Assembly (NCBI GenBank): GCA_008360955.1
Contig: LUCM01004636.1
Coordinates: 109,789 to 173,788, forward strand
DNA from: Fasciolopsis buskii
Taxonomy: Eukaryota > Platyhelminthes > Trematoda > Plagiorchiida > Fasciolidae
Length of the DNA stretch: 64,000 bases
Direction: 5' to 3'
The position numbers and the translations under genes are program-made. This document shows positions 48,135-61,294 of the stretch, piece by piece (within the stretch, counting starts at the first letter, position 1; every line of letters starts with the position of its first letter). The notes under the pieces were generated by a model. The model saw nothing but the letters and a program-made list of their open reading frames with translations. It was not told the origin of the DNA and ran no database searches.

Positions 48135-50685
48135 GTTAAGTCTACATAATGAAGGAAAGTGGACGACCCCTTTCGTCTATATTTAGACCTCTGGACTACA
48201 AAGCACACACATGAAGTATGAGCCGAAAACATGCAGACCGGGGTCACTTAAGTGTAATACAGTAAAGCTATACACGCGATAGTGAGAGCATGACAAATGG
48301 CGTGAGCTTGAGTAAGTCGGGTAATGATCAAATGAAGTAGGTTTTTCCATACAGGGGTTCGATGATTGCCATAGGGCCTGTGTGCAAACCAGACTTTTGA
48401 CAGTCTTCGAATGTGAATGGTGAAGTTAGTGGGTCTTTTCAAGGCGGCGACTATACTTTCCTCAGTACAGTCGTATTCGCCCATCGGAAGAGTGCATGAG
48501 CGAAAAGAATCAAGATGGTTAGTTTTTCCCCATCCATGCATGTCCCACTTAAATTAGGTATGCCAACTTGCGACAAAATGTTCTCGGTTTATAGACTGAC
48601 CTTGACTAATCAACAGAACTCTTTAGAAAACCAGGGTTACGACTATTAAGTAACCACCTTATCCACGAACACTTTTGATGATCAAAAATGAGCTGCAGTA
48701 TCATGACTATTTAGGCCAGTTGCATGTCTAAGGATGATCGCGGAGCAGAATACATTAGCTCAGTTGACTGTGTTCAACCATTGGTTTCGGTTGCCATTTT
48801 GAATCACAGCATAGTAGCGACCAGATATCCGAAATCAGCAGTGAGTAGAATTAATGTGAAGCAAAATCATTTCGAGTGTAAGAACGGGACTGAATGCCGT
48901 GCTTAGGCATATTGCCTGAAACATTCAGCTATCTCGCTGGGAGATCCCGCAGACTCCAATAAGCCCGACTTCACACAGTGTACTCATTAGGCTTTTCATA
49001 CATGTTATCTGCCTCACTGATTGACCATCTTGATCCGTGTTCCAGGCATTATTTGTCTCAGACAGTGACAGAATCATTCTTAGGACATGTAGGTAAACGC
49101 CCTAACCAATTTAAGAAATTCCGATTCAATCCGTGTTCAATCGACGTAGTTAGCTGGTCCAACACTCGGGGCTTCCAAGGCAATTCTCTCATCATATTCG
49201 AGCGATATTATAGAGACTGATGACTGAAAAATCCTGGAACCGCTGAGATAATCGTTAAAGGACCGTCCAATCCGGAGCATCGACGTGAGCTTTCCAGATG
49301 CCTCATTCAGTGAGAATTACTAGTGGTGCCAGTTCAATTTCGGTTCAACTTCTACAACCAATAAGCCTATGCCCAAATGTTCTGCTTGCTTTGTTCGCCA
49401 TTGACTTGCAAGGGCCGAAGAAGCGGGATGAGAAACGGTGAAAGATCAACTACAGAGTTCAGGTTGAAGTGCTATAGGAAAGGGGAACAATTTCGAATCC
49501 AATAACCCAACTGTCTGCGGTACTCAGTAGTATCTCTTACTGTCTTCAACCACGGCTAGGAGAGGAGGCTGTCATGGACCCCAACTAGGTAGCCCAGCCA
49601 AATCTACAAATGTCACATCGAAAGAAGGGAAGAAGACTGGCCTGTTGGTAGAAAAATCTTAAACCAGATGGACGGCGGTGCGCTACTCCGAAGTGGTTTA
49701 AAACTTTGATCAGGCCTCATTAAATGGATATTATTTGGATGTTTTATATTCAGCGTGTTTGTCATTGTTGGCCAAAGGTGATCATAAGCGGCGTAAACAG
49801 TCTGTGTGATTGTTAATAAAGCCACGTTTGTCGAATTGACACACCATCAAGCGAACCCAGTCTGACTTTCACTTCACGCTATCCTGCCATGAGCGGAATG
49901 GAACTAGTCAGGTCCTCATGCGATCAGCTAAATTAAATTTTGTGATGACAGTGTGTCTGTCATTTCGGGTCAAATCAGATAAAATCAGTTACACAACCTC
50001 TGTCACAACTCATCCAAAGGCCGTCACATGAACACTTTCGGTCTTACACTAGGCCGCATAAATTACATACCACCTAAGTTTGAATGCATTTCATTCAACT
50101 GAATGTGTCAAATCTTTTGCAGCAGCAATCTGCATGCTTTGTTGTTGTTTAACAATTAGTTGGAACAGAAATCCGGCCGACATATCACTCATGTCACAAT
50201 CAGTTAACTCGAACCACAAAGAATCACTTGTTTAGGAAAGAAAAGGGGATTCGATTTAGTCACAAAACATGTATTGTTCGCAATTTATAAGCACTAGTTA
50301 TCGATGGACCCGTCACTGTCTTCCGGTACGTATTCAACACCCTTGACAGGGAGTCAGCTAAGAGAATTGTGAAGTCATCCTAAGAGTATGTTCCCTGAAA
50401 TGCCTGAATCTGTTCCTAAGTTATTGTGTTCCGAAATCAACCCGACTGTAGAGTAGAACGCAATTTTATGCGAAAGAATTTAATCTGAAAACGAGCCATC
50501 CCATTTGTAATGAAATATTTCCTGTATTCTCGTAAAGCAAAAGCGGGGAACTTATTAAAAAACTGACACTGATCATTTCCGTGTTTCTTTTGATCGGGCT
50601 TGCCTTGACCATCACAATAACGAACCTTACCCTATTCACAGTGAGTGATACACTGACCGCCTTTTAAAACCAGACTGTCATTTTA
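48135..50685. other. No recognisable gene
   Basis: The minus-strand frame 48248-48541 (97 codons; residues RLSKVWFAHRPYGNHRTPVW) may be part of a repeat, but I cannot name it. The rest is anonymous. Confidence 0.4.
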
Positions 50686-50689
50686 TACT

Positions 50690-51060
50690 GCGTTAAAGTG
50701 ATCAGCCTTGACCTGCACAAGGCATTCACATATGCCTGTGGGACAGTGTGCATCGGCTCTATGACTAGGCGCTTGTCTGAACGCACCCGTCGACACTGGA
50801 ACAATTGTCACTTGATAGCGCAGTCGTTTCACATCTAGCACAGACTAACCACACCGTGAATGTGACGCTAGCTTTCCGGGCCGTGTATAAGGTCAGAGGT
50901 CAACAATCTAGGTTGACATTGTCGCCTCTTGAGCACTGCGGAAGCTGTCAGAATGCGTCTTCACAATCCTCCACTTTGTTCTCAAAAACAATTTGTGGTT
51001 GCGCTTCAACTCCCTTGGCCCACCCTCCGTCCCAATGCAAAACTTGGACAACAAAACAAT
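50690..51060 (+). pseudogene. Penelope-like retroelement, GIY-YIG endonuclease relic
   Basis: Frame 1 from 50701 gives CIGSMTRRLSERTRRHW, matching the YIG-E-T-x-R-x-L-x-x-R-x-x-x-H motif of GIY-YIG domains in Penelope-like elements. After a frameshift near 50800 it continues DSAVVSHLAQTNHTVN, the conserved S..V..H....H segment. After a second shift it reads AEAVRMRLHNPPLCSQKQFV, the E-A-x-x-I-x motif with the catalytic Glu. The upstream reverse transcriptase is not recognised in the window, so the copy is 5'-truncated or diverged. At least two frame breaks make it inactive. The call depends on motif order across three frames. Confidence 0.55.
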
Positions 51061-51164
51061 TCACAGACCACGTTCTTGTGTATTCAAGTTATGCATGTAA
51101 CACCACAAATCCCTTCCCCACCATTATTTTTATCTGATTTATTCAATCCTTCCTAAAGTGAGTT

Positions 51165-54100
51165 TTTCAAATATATATCGATGTAATGGTGTGAGTACGA
51201 ATCACTGAAAACGAGCTTGTTCGCCAAATTGTATTTTCGCAATGGGATAAATCTGACGAGTAATATGCCTGCAAGACAGGCCTTCTTAACAGCCTTTTCC
51301 GGCTCACGGTTTACTACGTTCCTGTCAACAGAAGCAATGGGTAACCAAATCAAAACCTTCGGTTTTTTCAGTACATGGCTAATTTTTGTGCGATTACTAA
51401 AACTCCCGTGCATTTTGACAAGCAAAATGTTTCAAATCGTTCTCCTCATTATTCAGACGATGACACTTGATATTTTTGATATGTATTATGCTGTGGATTT
51501 TAGGACCCCATGTGCTATTGTCATTTCCATCGAAAGAGAAATAAAACTCTAATCTAGTTTTGACTTTGCGGATTTTTGTCCATAAAAGCGATGACTTTGG
51601 TTTTACTTTTTGTTAAAATATAACCAAAAATATTGGATGCGGGTTGTCATGACGTTTGTGAGCTTTCACAAATTGATTATAGTGGCCCTAATTTTTGAAA
51701 CTAAGAAGCTTTACTTTGATTCATTGTCACAAAGGCAACGTATAGGCAGTGCACTCGGATGACCTTCACTTCAAGGTCAACTATGACGCAATTTTGTCTT
51801 TCTGCTTTTAGAAAATTTTGTCTTCCATGTTTAAAAATTGATATTAAATTCTGGTTAACCTAAACTCTTTCAGCAGTCTGAAAACATTAAACCTGAACTA
51901 GTTTAGGTGCACAAATTAGGGTAGAAACTTTGATAATAGAATAGTTTAGCCGAATCACTGGTTCTAGTTGGAATCCGCTCACATAACTTCGAATAAATCC
52001 TAACGATTTTCCAACATGTACGTCAAATTTTGACTTCCCATTCAGTTGACATTTTTCTACCCAGATGAATTTCCTTTTACAACCAAGGCCACCCAAGATC
52101 AATCGAAGACTATATAGGCTACAGCCAAATGTAATAAGAAGGAGTTGCAAACCAATTTAGTTACATTTGTTGATGTTCTGATGCACACTATAAGTGCTAG
52201 GAATCGCAAAACATGAGTTTGGAAGATTTCGGAATGCACCACAGTTGACGAGTACCGTAAGCTTTGTCCAACGGGGGACGGGCGGCTAGTATTGCCACCA
52301 TATTTTATAGTCTATAAATATCTTGTGGGATTCCTCATTGGTTTGAGTGTATGGGTTCAGTTTCCAGGCTCGCTTACAGCATACTATAGGACAGAACGAA
52401 TGGACCGGTGTATTATGATTTGAGAATAACGTCATCAGCTTTTTTAGTTAGCGCACAGCCATCGTATGCGGATGCTAAAGAAATACACGTACCAAACAGA
52501 AATGGAGACGGGATAGCACCTTGCCGGACGCGATGTTTGAATGCAATTTCGGAGAATACCGTGTCCTGAATCACTGTGAAATGGTGACCACTAGATAAAT
52601 CTTTTGAAGGCTTATGTGTATTATTGTTATCAGTTCTGACTTCAGGGAGAATTTGTACTTCTTTAGACCTACCAAAATAATGGAATTTGTTGTCTTTTTG
52701 AGTAAAGAACGTAATGATTATAATTTGTCATGCATAAACGGCAATTTGATTTGCTCGTGTCAGCAAAATTTCCATTGAATTCCTCTACATCTTCCAGGGT
52801 ACCGAATCTTCTGGGTTTAGTTTTACGTAAAAGCTTACGAAATTTCCGGAGCTCGCGATTGTTCCTAATTGTCATTTTCAAATGAACGTACAAACACAAA
52901 TGGGTAAGTGCATGCACATGTATATATGCACACACATACCCACATACATAGATACATACTCACACACGTGCGCACAAAAGCATATGTGTAAACTCTGACG
53001 AAAAAATAATCTTTTGCATTTTGTACCCCTTTGATAAATAATAGATTTGGTTCAATTTGGAGTGGTATGAAAATTTTTTTCACCAAAATTGTAGAGGTCT
53101 CATCTGGTAACCATAAGCTAAAGCCAGTTGGGGTATGTCGCTAAGTGATTGGAGAATAAGATAGATTACGGGGTTAGGCAAAACAAAATTCGGATCAGTT
53201 AAGTGCCCCAAGTATGAACCTATACGGCACCTCGTAAGTATTGGACAGCACCAGCTGGTAACGTACTATCCGTTCGATGAAGTTCGCCCTCCAGAAAGAC
53301 GATTCTTTAACCTGGTCAGTAGATCCCTCGAAATCCGTATCTTTCGATTACAGGTAGATCAATCGAATAGAATTTTTTTGCATAGGACTGAAAAATTGAC
53401 AAGATTTCACAAGGTTCCTCGAATATACCTCGGTTTGCAGCATTGCTTTAGACGCACCACAGTTATCGTGGTGAGGGGAAAAATAAAGAGAGAAACAAAT
53501 CGAATATGGGACCGATTACGCAGTCGAGAACTCACTATGTCATCAGGCACTTACTACTATTAAACGGCTGAAACCTTGTCTCAGTGATTGTCGCCTAAGG
53601 TGTTTAACTCAACCGCTCATTTTGATTTAGGGTCTCATCCAGGTTTGGGAAAGGCGCATAGTGTTAACACAACTTAAATTCTCTCCAACATTGATGATGT
53701 GCAGTTTCTGGTTTCATGAATAAATAAATGGCTTTATTCGGTTTCATAGGTCATTTTAAAAGAGCCTGAAAATAACCCAAATAAATCAAACAGCGGCCTA
53801 TCCAAATGCAATTCATTTTGGCCGCGCTCTAGCGAATAAACGGCACTGCATACGTGCGATAAAAAAAAACGTTTTCATACTCTCTCTCTCTGTTTGTCTT
53901 CAGTTACCACTGAACTGAACAAATCATGGCTAAAAATACTCGGTCGGCTCCGGAGGTGACATTTTACGGGGACGAATGCTGCGCATTAATGGCAAACTGC
54001 GAAATCTCATAATTTTCAGATTAGTGGGAAGTGTTATAAACTGTGGAAAAATAATCGAAACAATAAGTTGATTAGGAAACCCACTGACCGTTGCTATCAC

Positions 54101-55035
54101 CAGCCCCAACCAATCATTCAGGCATACTTTCAACGAAAATTTGAACGTTCTGAATCTAGACAGTCTGTAATCCGTAGAGTTGGAACGACCTCAAGTAGCC
54201 TAGTGCGCTCCAATCACTTTCATATGCACCGTCGCGTCTGATCAACCTTATCCGGGTGTGCTCAGTCCGCACTGTTTTCTGTTCATTCCCAAAAAGAAGT
54301 GACTCATGCAATTATTAGAAACCTTTGTTATGCTTTAAATGACTCCATTTTAGACTCTTGCTATCACAACACGAGAATAGTGTTAGTTCCAATGATACTG
54401 CGGAAAATCCTACATTTGTCATAAGGACTGACGATTTCTTAGTTTTACAGCACTGGGAGAGTTTTCACGCTCCATTTTTGAATAGTTTCCGTTCACGATA
54501 TAGCATCAGACCTTTTTACCAGTTTTACACAGTAAAGTCTCGAAATCTTAGGTGATAAATACTATTCACGTGACATGGCTCGGTTATGAGCCTTTGAATA
54601 GGGTCATACTAGCTTTACAATTTATTCTGGCAGTGATCCTCAAGAAACCGTCGTCGATCGGCTGCTATAAGTTGTAAACGGAGTTCCAGGATTCAGTGAT
54701 TATGCAACTGATGCTATGTAAAAACAATCGGATTCTGGGTTAAAAATATTGGAAACTGTCCTAATTCTTTTGCCTTATAATTCCTCGCAAATATAGACAA
54801 GCGCATATCGATAAAACCTGCTGCCATCGAATGTGAAATGGGAAATTTTTCCTGTACAAAGAAAACCAATATTGAAAGCTCCCACAATGGCACAGATATG
54901 ATGAATTGTATCACACACTGCCTATGTCATATTCCAATCTTAATCACAGGGAGCAGGCCTAAAACGTATCCGTGGTTAGAAGAACAGAACACGTCAGCCT
55001 TTGCGTTGGCACAATTCTCAAATGTTGTCAGTTAA
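51165..55035. other. No confident gene; weak exon-like segments only
   Basis: The minus frames 51425-51153 and 52935-52669 each contain protein-like stretches (for example NRELRKFRKLLRKTKPRRFG) but have weak splice borders. An imperfect CA/TA-rich stretch lies at 52911-52980 and a (TC)n run near 53881-53892. Nothing else is supported. Confidence 0.4.
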
Positions 55036-55041
55036 AATCGT

Positions 55042-55289
55042 TCAACAAGTTAAATATAGCAAAGATTTCAGGCAAACTGAAACCACTGCCACACTGGGGT
55101 CGGTCGGCTCTATTCTCGTGTAGGACCTGTCAGGAAAGATGACCAGCATCGTAGGCGCGGCCCCGAGATTTTGTGCTATCGCCAAACCTTCAAGGTCAAT
55201 CATCATTGGCCCTTTTTGCAAAATACGCCACGTCGGCAGCTGCAACAGGACAGTTTCTTTCAATATGTCCTCACTCTGCTGCACTTGAA
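55042..55289 (-). CDS. Candidate exon of an unrecognised gene
   Basis: On the minus strand AGCCTTTTTGGCCAG is a good acceptor. The frame that follows encodes QVQQSEDILKETVLLQLPTW, then GPMMIDLEGLAIAQNLGAAP and TMLVIFPDRSYTRIEP, and stays open to TGA at 55042. A weak donor, CAG|GTCCTA at 55127/55126, would end it earlier. The amino-acid mix and codon use look coding, more so than most frames in the window. I do not recognise the family and no poly(A) signal was seen after the stop. It could be a terminal exon, an internal exon with the weak donor, or a chance frame. Confidence 0.35.
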
Positions 55290-55299
55290 CTGGCCAAAA

Positions 55300-58200
55300 A
55301 GGCTGTTCTTATGCAACTAAAATGACAAATAATTCATCTGCGTGTCTGTTATACGCACCAAGGATGCAGTTGTTGCACTCATTCACTTGGGCTGCAAACA
55401 TTTAAACGAAAAAGCGAAATTCATTAGACATGCATGTCCTGACTATTGCCCTATGGGTTCCATAACTCGGTCTCTGATACCACAAAAATCAGTCTCATTT
55501 GGGTACCCACCGTTTTTCCTTTCTTCGCTTACTGACTGTTTCGCTGAAAGAGTGAACCGTGGGCAATATGTGTGTCAAACCACGAGTCATCAACCGTGGA
55601 GCATTTCAACGCGCCGTTACTTTCCCGCACTTAATGATTTTGCTGTCACCTTACCTGCTCAGATTCTAAGCAAACGGGGCGCCAAAATATTCCCACCGCA
55701 AAGCGTGCGATTTGTGTTTACTCTTATCATATTCATGATTGTGGTACTTACGAGAATTGCAACGACGCGGAATCCGAAGGAGGAGAAAATAAATGGCACG
55801 AATCAATATTGCCTATTTCCACACTTGACAGTTACGCCCAATCAGAATATTCGTGGCATGCTGTCTATCAGTCTGCAATGAATATTAATAAAATCTCCTG
55901 TGAAGCTTGTGTCGAAATATATGGACCATTCGGAAAGTTATCTGTCAACATTTTTTCTCCTTATTTAGTTCCGTAGGCTTCCAAGCGAATTCAATTCCTG
56001 GGGCCCGTGTTGTCTATGGCAGAGAACTTATTTCGCCAGGACTCTTGTAACGAATCACTTGAGGGTATGCGCTGCCGTCTTGGGAAGCTTTGTACTTCCA
56101 GTAGGAAAACTGTACGGTCTTCTAGAAAATACCCATCCTCGCCCAATTCCCGAATCTCACAAGCGCAGTTGCTGTTGAATTCACCTTCCTTATCTTATTT
56201 TGTCGATATTCCGCACGTTGGCAGCAAGAGACTATGGACGTTTCTGTTTGTTTACATTTGCCTGACAGATGTTCTTTTCGTCCAAAAGGATAGTTTCCGG
56301 AAATCGACCACTTTCTGGTCGTTAAGGCCTCAGATTTTTCTTCATCCATGAACAAGTAACCGAACACGTATCAGATTAACTGCCATCTAGACAGCACAGG
56401 TTGTCCGAATGGTAATGCAAAACCGCGATTGGTGCGGGAGATTCGAGGATCGGACAAAATCACACCTTTGATCCATCTGCAAATGACACTAAGAATACCC
56501 TGGTCAAATGACGTAACAAGAGCAATACCTGCACCTGAGCATGTGCGGAACAATTCATAAATGTCTGGGCTTTAATGAGGAGTGGTTTGGAGTTGTGCTT
56601 GCAAACAACTTCGTTTTTATGCCAGTCTATCAGCATTTCTGATGTCAGCGGTGCACAGGAAAATTGGGTCCTAAGCACAAGGTAGCGAGCGCGGTCTTAC
56701 CCATCTTTGGTTCACTACTTCCTTGTACAATCAAACAGTCTAGAACAAGTCTCTTCCTAGTGTTGACTATCTCAACTATTTCGGGCATTCCCCGACGCAA
56801 ACCCCTTCCTTGTTCTGTGCACATTCAACTGCATGTTGATAAATGAACTACGGCGACTGTCGTTTCACATTCGTAAACTCGGAGACCTTCTGACCCATAA
56901 ACGTTCATTCTCACGGAGTTTAGTTAGTGTATCCTTCCAGCCCGCTTTCTTCGCAATCCCGTACTATTTATTCCCTAAGCTTTCAATTAACTCTAAAGAA
57001 TGTTTGATTTTCGTCTTGTAGTTTTCCGTACAGTTTCACTAATTCATGTTAGAGAACTGGCCTCTTTTTACGGGCAGTTTCATTGTGCATTCCACCAGTT
57101 TTTTTCGTTCAAAATGCATTTCAGGCAACATTCATTCTTTGCATTCCGAACTTGTCCATTTTGCGTTCCCACGGAAGGACACGTTTTAATTTTCATCATA
57201 CCATCTCACACGTGACCTACTATCTGAAATCTCTCCTGTTTCAAGTATGAAGGTCATCTGACACCAGAGTCGAAAGAAAATGTGGTGACCAAATTGGGAA
57301 TGTTACCTCCAGCGTTTCCAGTTTTCCGACTGTATTTATTTACGGCATCTTAGTCTGTTTTGTTCTTCCAGTCTGGTGATACGAACAAGATTTTTCACCG
57401 AAAAGCACGTGTAAGTGTTGTTAAAACTTATTCATTTGGTAGGTAAAATTACGGACTAGTTCATGAGTTATGAACTCTCGGCTGGTCATTATGGCAAAAG
57501 CTCAAATAAAAGAATGAAGGAGGATAAAACGCGCACAACCCGCGATAAAAAGGAAGCCGCACCTAAAGCGAAATAAATTTGGATTCAATGTAGCTGTGCA
57601 TGTTCACTCGTGGCTTTGTCCTCTTTCTGTCTCTCCCTCTCTCACTCGCTCCTTAGATTCACCTCAGTACACGAATTACTATAACTCTTCGTGCTATTCC
57701 ATGACGTTTTCGCAGTCATCGATCAATTCAACGGATGATTGTAGCCTCGTCCAGGTGTGAGTTTCTGCACAGACACAGCTCATCAGTATTGCATGCTTGC
57801 GTGAGGCGTGACAACACGAGAAACGTGACATTTTTCATTCCACATGGCACTGCGTGCCCAGTTATCAAAACTGCTATTCGACGCCACAGCCCATCAGGTT
57901 AATCAGATCTGAGGACTAAGGCTCCAATCGCTTTCAAATCTGAATTCCTGTTTTTTTTCGTCAACGTCGAGTGTTAGTACACTTCGATAGGATAAAGAAC
58001 AACCGAAATCTAATGTGTTACGCAAATCCAATTTGAAGAGACCGAAATAGCGCTATTATTCCAATGCATTGTGAAAATCAAAATACACGAGAGATAATTA
58101 ATTACTTACCGATGGATCATGCAATCATGCAATATCGGTGGGGATGAAACAACTATCCTGACCCCACGTGTCTCTAGGACAAATAAAATTTAGCCGAAAA

Positions 58201-58970
58201 TCTTTCCGCCCACGGTTAACCAAATTGGTTTGTGGCTGAAAAAATTTCAAATGTGATGACGAACAGATCAAAAGTGATCGTCAAATGCCTTTCCTCTGTT
58301 AGGCGAATATAACCAGCGGGCTTAAAAATTGGAATTTATGTGAGGAAATATTTGACAGGTTAGATCAAGAGAACCATTTTATGAAATGACCACGACTGTC
58401 CCCTTAGGCTAACGATCGTGTCTTATGTCCAGATGACCGTTATGGAGGAACGCGCCATTGACAAACGTCTTTGAATCCAGTGTACCGAAGTTAGAAACGA
58501 AAAATAATCACATCTTTAGGCCTAGTAGCTATCTGCCATCATTCTGACAATAAAAATTCTAGTATCTAATTCCTTGGTAGGTAATGGGACGAAGATTACG
58601 GCAAGATGACAATAAAATACCTAACCCCGAAGAACAGACCGAGAAAATTACATTCCAGTTTCACTTGGACCCAGTCAATACCTAACGGATGTTGGTCATC
58701 CCAATTTTGGTTTGTACAACTCGAAGCCCTGAAATATATTTGGGGCTAACAGACAAAGTGCAATGAATATATAAGTGCACGTATCTTCGATGCTTCTTTA
58801 TAGTGGCAAAAATGCAAGAAGTTGGTCAGTTTCGTGAACCGTTTACCAACCTCGAAGTGGCGCCTTCAATCAGATTTCAATTGCAAGCTAACTCGCTTGA
58901 AAATCCTTCCCGCATCAGCAAGCTTTGCCCTACCTTTATTTCCGGATGTTAAGCTTGTCAGATTTATCTG
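55300..58970. other. No recognisable gene
   Basis: This includes the longest uninterrupted frame of the window (plus 55342-55881, about 180 codons), which has a hydrophobic stretch around FVFTLIIFMIVVL but no known domain and no splice support. A pyrimidine-rich run lies near 57616-57653. Confidence 0.45.
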
Positions 58971-58984
58971 ACATTGGCAGTTTT

Positions 58985-59025
58985 TTGAGTCGAACGCCTT
59001 AGCCATTACGCTACCGGGCAGGCTC
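58985..59025 (-). mobile_element. Truncated tRNA-like SINE head
   Basis: On the minus strand GGTAGCGTAATGGCTAAGGCG (58995-59015) is a near-perfect A box, followed by TTCGACTC as in an anticodon arm. The expected B box is missing or decayed, so it cannot be a working tRNA. It is probably an old SINE or tRNA pseudogene. Confidence 0.45.
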
Positions 59026-59029
59026 TGAA

Positions 59030-60935
59030 CGGTTTGTTGAACTTCACCACACGATGTTGCACCTATCCGTCACTGGTTTGCACGGTTACTGTCCGTTACC
59101 TCACAGCGATCGACCCCTACTGATAGATGACTTCTCTGCACGTAGCCTAAGTACGACGAAGGCTTTGGGTATGACCTACAGAGCTTGATTACTCGATGCA
59201 TGATGATTCCTAACAAGGATGAAACAGCTGTACAGTGCTTCCGTGGTTTCTTTATGGTGAGTTGAGTGATGATATCACATGGTGAATTATTTCATGTAAG
59301 CATTCAATCTCCTACTACTAAAATGTATTGGCAGTTTTTGTTCACTAAGTGGGCCATAGTTTTGGCTGCACATGTAGCATCTCGAACGCGAAGGATAAAT
59401 AGATTCTACATGCCACCTAGTAGTTCCTGGGACATCACCAAAAAGTTCATTTGCAACGAACTCAGTGTTATCCGAATGCGCGTCATTTCACGATACTGGT
59501 TTCGGTTCAGCTGGGATGATCATAAACTGAGTAACGTGTCCGGTAAGATCCCACAACGCAAATCTAGATATGTCCACTTCGGCTCAGGTCGTTATACTCA
59601 CCGACCAATTTGTACCATAACAGTGGCGCGAGCGGACTGGCCCGTCTTCATCTTTATCCTAGACACGGAAGTCGGGTTGAAGATTTGCGATCCGTAGACA
59701 AACTACAGATCCCAACTTTGGCAAGGGATGTACGCTATGGTTAGACTTTCCCGGTCGCGTCTCAGATACGCAACGCAATTTTACTCGGTCTGCTGCACAT
59801 CCGATGACTGGGCCAGAAATAGTCGTGGCGCAATCGGTCGAGAGTTGAAATGAATGACAGGTAGGATTGCAAACTTCCAAGGCTTCCTATTGAATGCCTC
59901 TCGTCTTTTAGCTTCATGAAAATGATGACTGTCTCCAGTACTTGTCAATCACTGGACATACACTTTGGTATGTTTCTAGGAATTTCTGTCACACCTGCTT
60001 TCCCTTGTGCATACTGGGATGTATTGAATTCTTAATGGGACTGTAACATACTCTGGAGTTGAGAATCACTTTTTAGAATGTTGATTACCAACTCATGGAA
60101 GAGTGACATCATCTGGATGGCCTCGTGGCGAGTTACGGGAATCACGATCGTGGATACAGAGTGTAGTAGGATTCGCAACTACTTGTTACAAATGATATGA
60201 TTCCTAAAATAAACGCAACTTCGCAGGAATGTAATACAGAACCAAGTGCACAAATATTTTACAAACTGTTCTATTGTTATTTGGTTTTCTGTGGCCTTTG
60301 TTCTGCATTAACTGCATGTGCGAACCATTGTTAGTTATCACTCAGTACTGCAGATTGGTCATTAATTGGCCAAACACGTGTACACCCTTTGTACTTAGGC
60401 ATGCACTTGAACTGAACGTGTCAAATATGAGGAATCAATTCCCAGTACCGTTGCTGTTCTGATCCACGTGTTCTCAACTGTAAGACGAATAACCAACGAT
60501 GAGAAAATGTTCACCAAAAATATGAGACTTCGGTTGATCGTTTTCTATCACCACCATAATCAGGATAGCCATTCTTGATTAAATTATATTTACGGTAATT
60601 TTATTTTGTTCCCTAGTGATGTGAAATCCTATTGCCCACTGTAGCGGATTATCACAGAATAGTACCGTCCGGCTGACGGACACAGGTGTGCAAGTTGTGT
60701 CCCCTTCAAGCCTTTAGTTTTGAATTCCTATAGTTGGGTTATTTGAACCTGGGAGACGTTTAGTTCGTCCAAAGTTAAATTTCGACTTCAGTAAACTTCG
60801 GACATAAACAGAGAACCCAAGTCACATTTTGTTACCGTCTGTTTTTACCAGTTTAGTTGTCAAGCCACTTCGTCAAATTACCCAAGCACATTATGTAACA
60901 GCGTAACGTTCAGATCAGTGGGTTTGCGCAGTCCC
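59030..60935. other. No recognisable gene
   Basis: The plus frame 59266-59697 (about 143 codons) has no domain. Parts of 59560-59880 are GC-richer and repeat-like on inspection, but I could not identify a family. Confidence 0.4.
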
Positions 60936-61006
60936 GTTGGTTGCTATACGATTCCCCGGTGAATCTGCCATATTTCACAAACATCTTCGCACGTGTTCTT
61001 TTGCAG

Positions 61007-61291
61007 ATTTCCTCGGTGTCTAACAATCTCGGATTTAGCAATCGTTGGGAGAGGACTGGTAGTGGTGAGAGTCAATATACACTAACCCAGAGCATGGACA
61101 GCTGTCGATCGGGAAAAGCCTCTATATGTGGAATGACAGATTGTTCGAATGTGACCTTTTATTCCATAAACATCTACACTGAAATGATGAGAATGCCGAC
61201 CTCATGCGGGACATATCTGGAATGTATACCATATGATGGCCCTTGCTGGTTCAGTCTGCGGCACTTGCTATTTGTTGTTACAAAACATTAA
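61007..61291 (+). CDS. Candidate exon of an unrecognised gene
   Basis: A strong acceptor (CGTGTTCTTTTGCAG, ending 61006) opens a frame reading ISSVSNNLGFSNRWERTGSG, which continues to TAA at 61291. A donor-like GTGAGA at 61065 would make a 58-nt exon. The longer frame contains several cysteines (CGMTDCSN, CGTYLECIPYDGPCW), which could suit a secreted domain, but I recognise no family. Evidence is one good splice site plus an open frame. Confidence 0.2.
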   Translation: MSSVSNNLGFSNRWERTGSGESQYTLTQSMDSCRSGKASICGMTDCSNVTFYSINIYTEMMRMPTSCGTYLECIPYDGPCWFSLRHLLFVVTKH

Positions 61292-61294
61292 GTC

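Noticed and set aside
52669..52935. Minus-strand frame with a basic stretch and a possible exon
   Set aside because: The acceptor has a poor pyrimidine tract, and the N-terminal part is a translated CA/TA repeat.
55342..55881. Longest open frame in the window (plus strand, about 180 codons)
   Set aside because: No known domain, no splice borders and unremarkable composition apart from one hydrophobic stretch; chance is sufficient.
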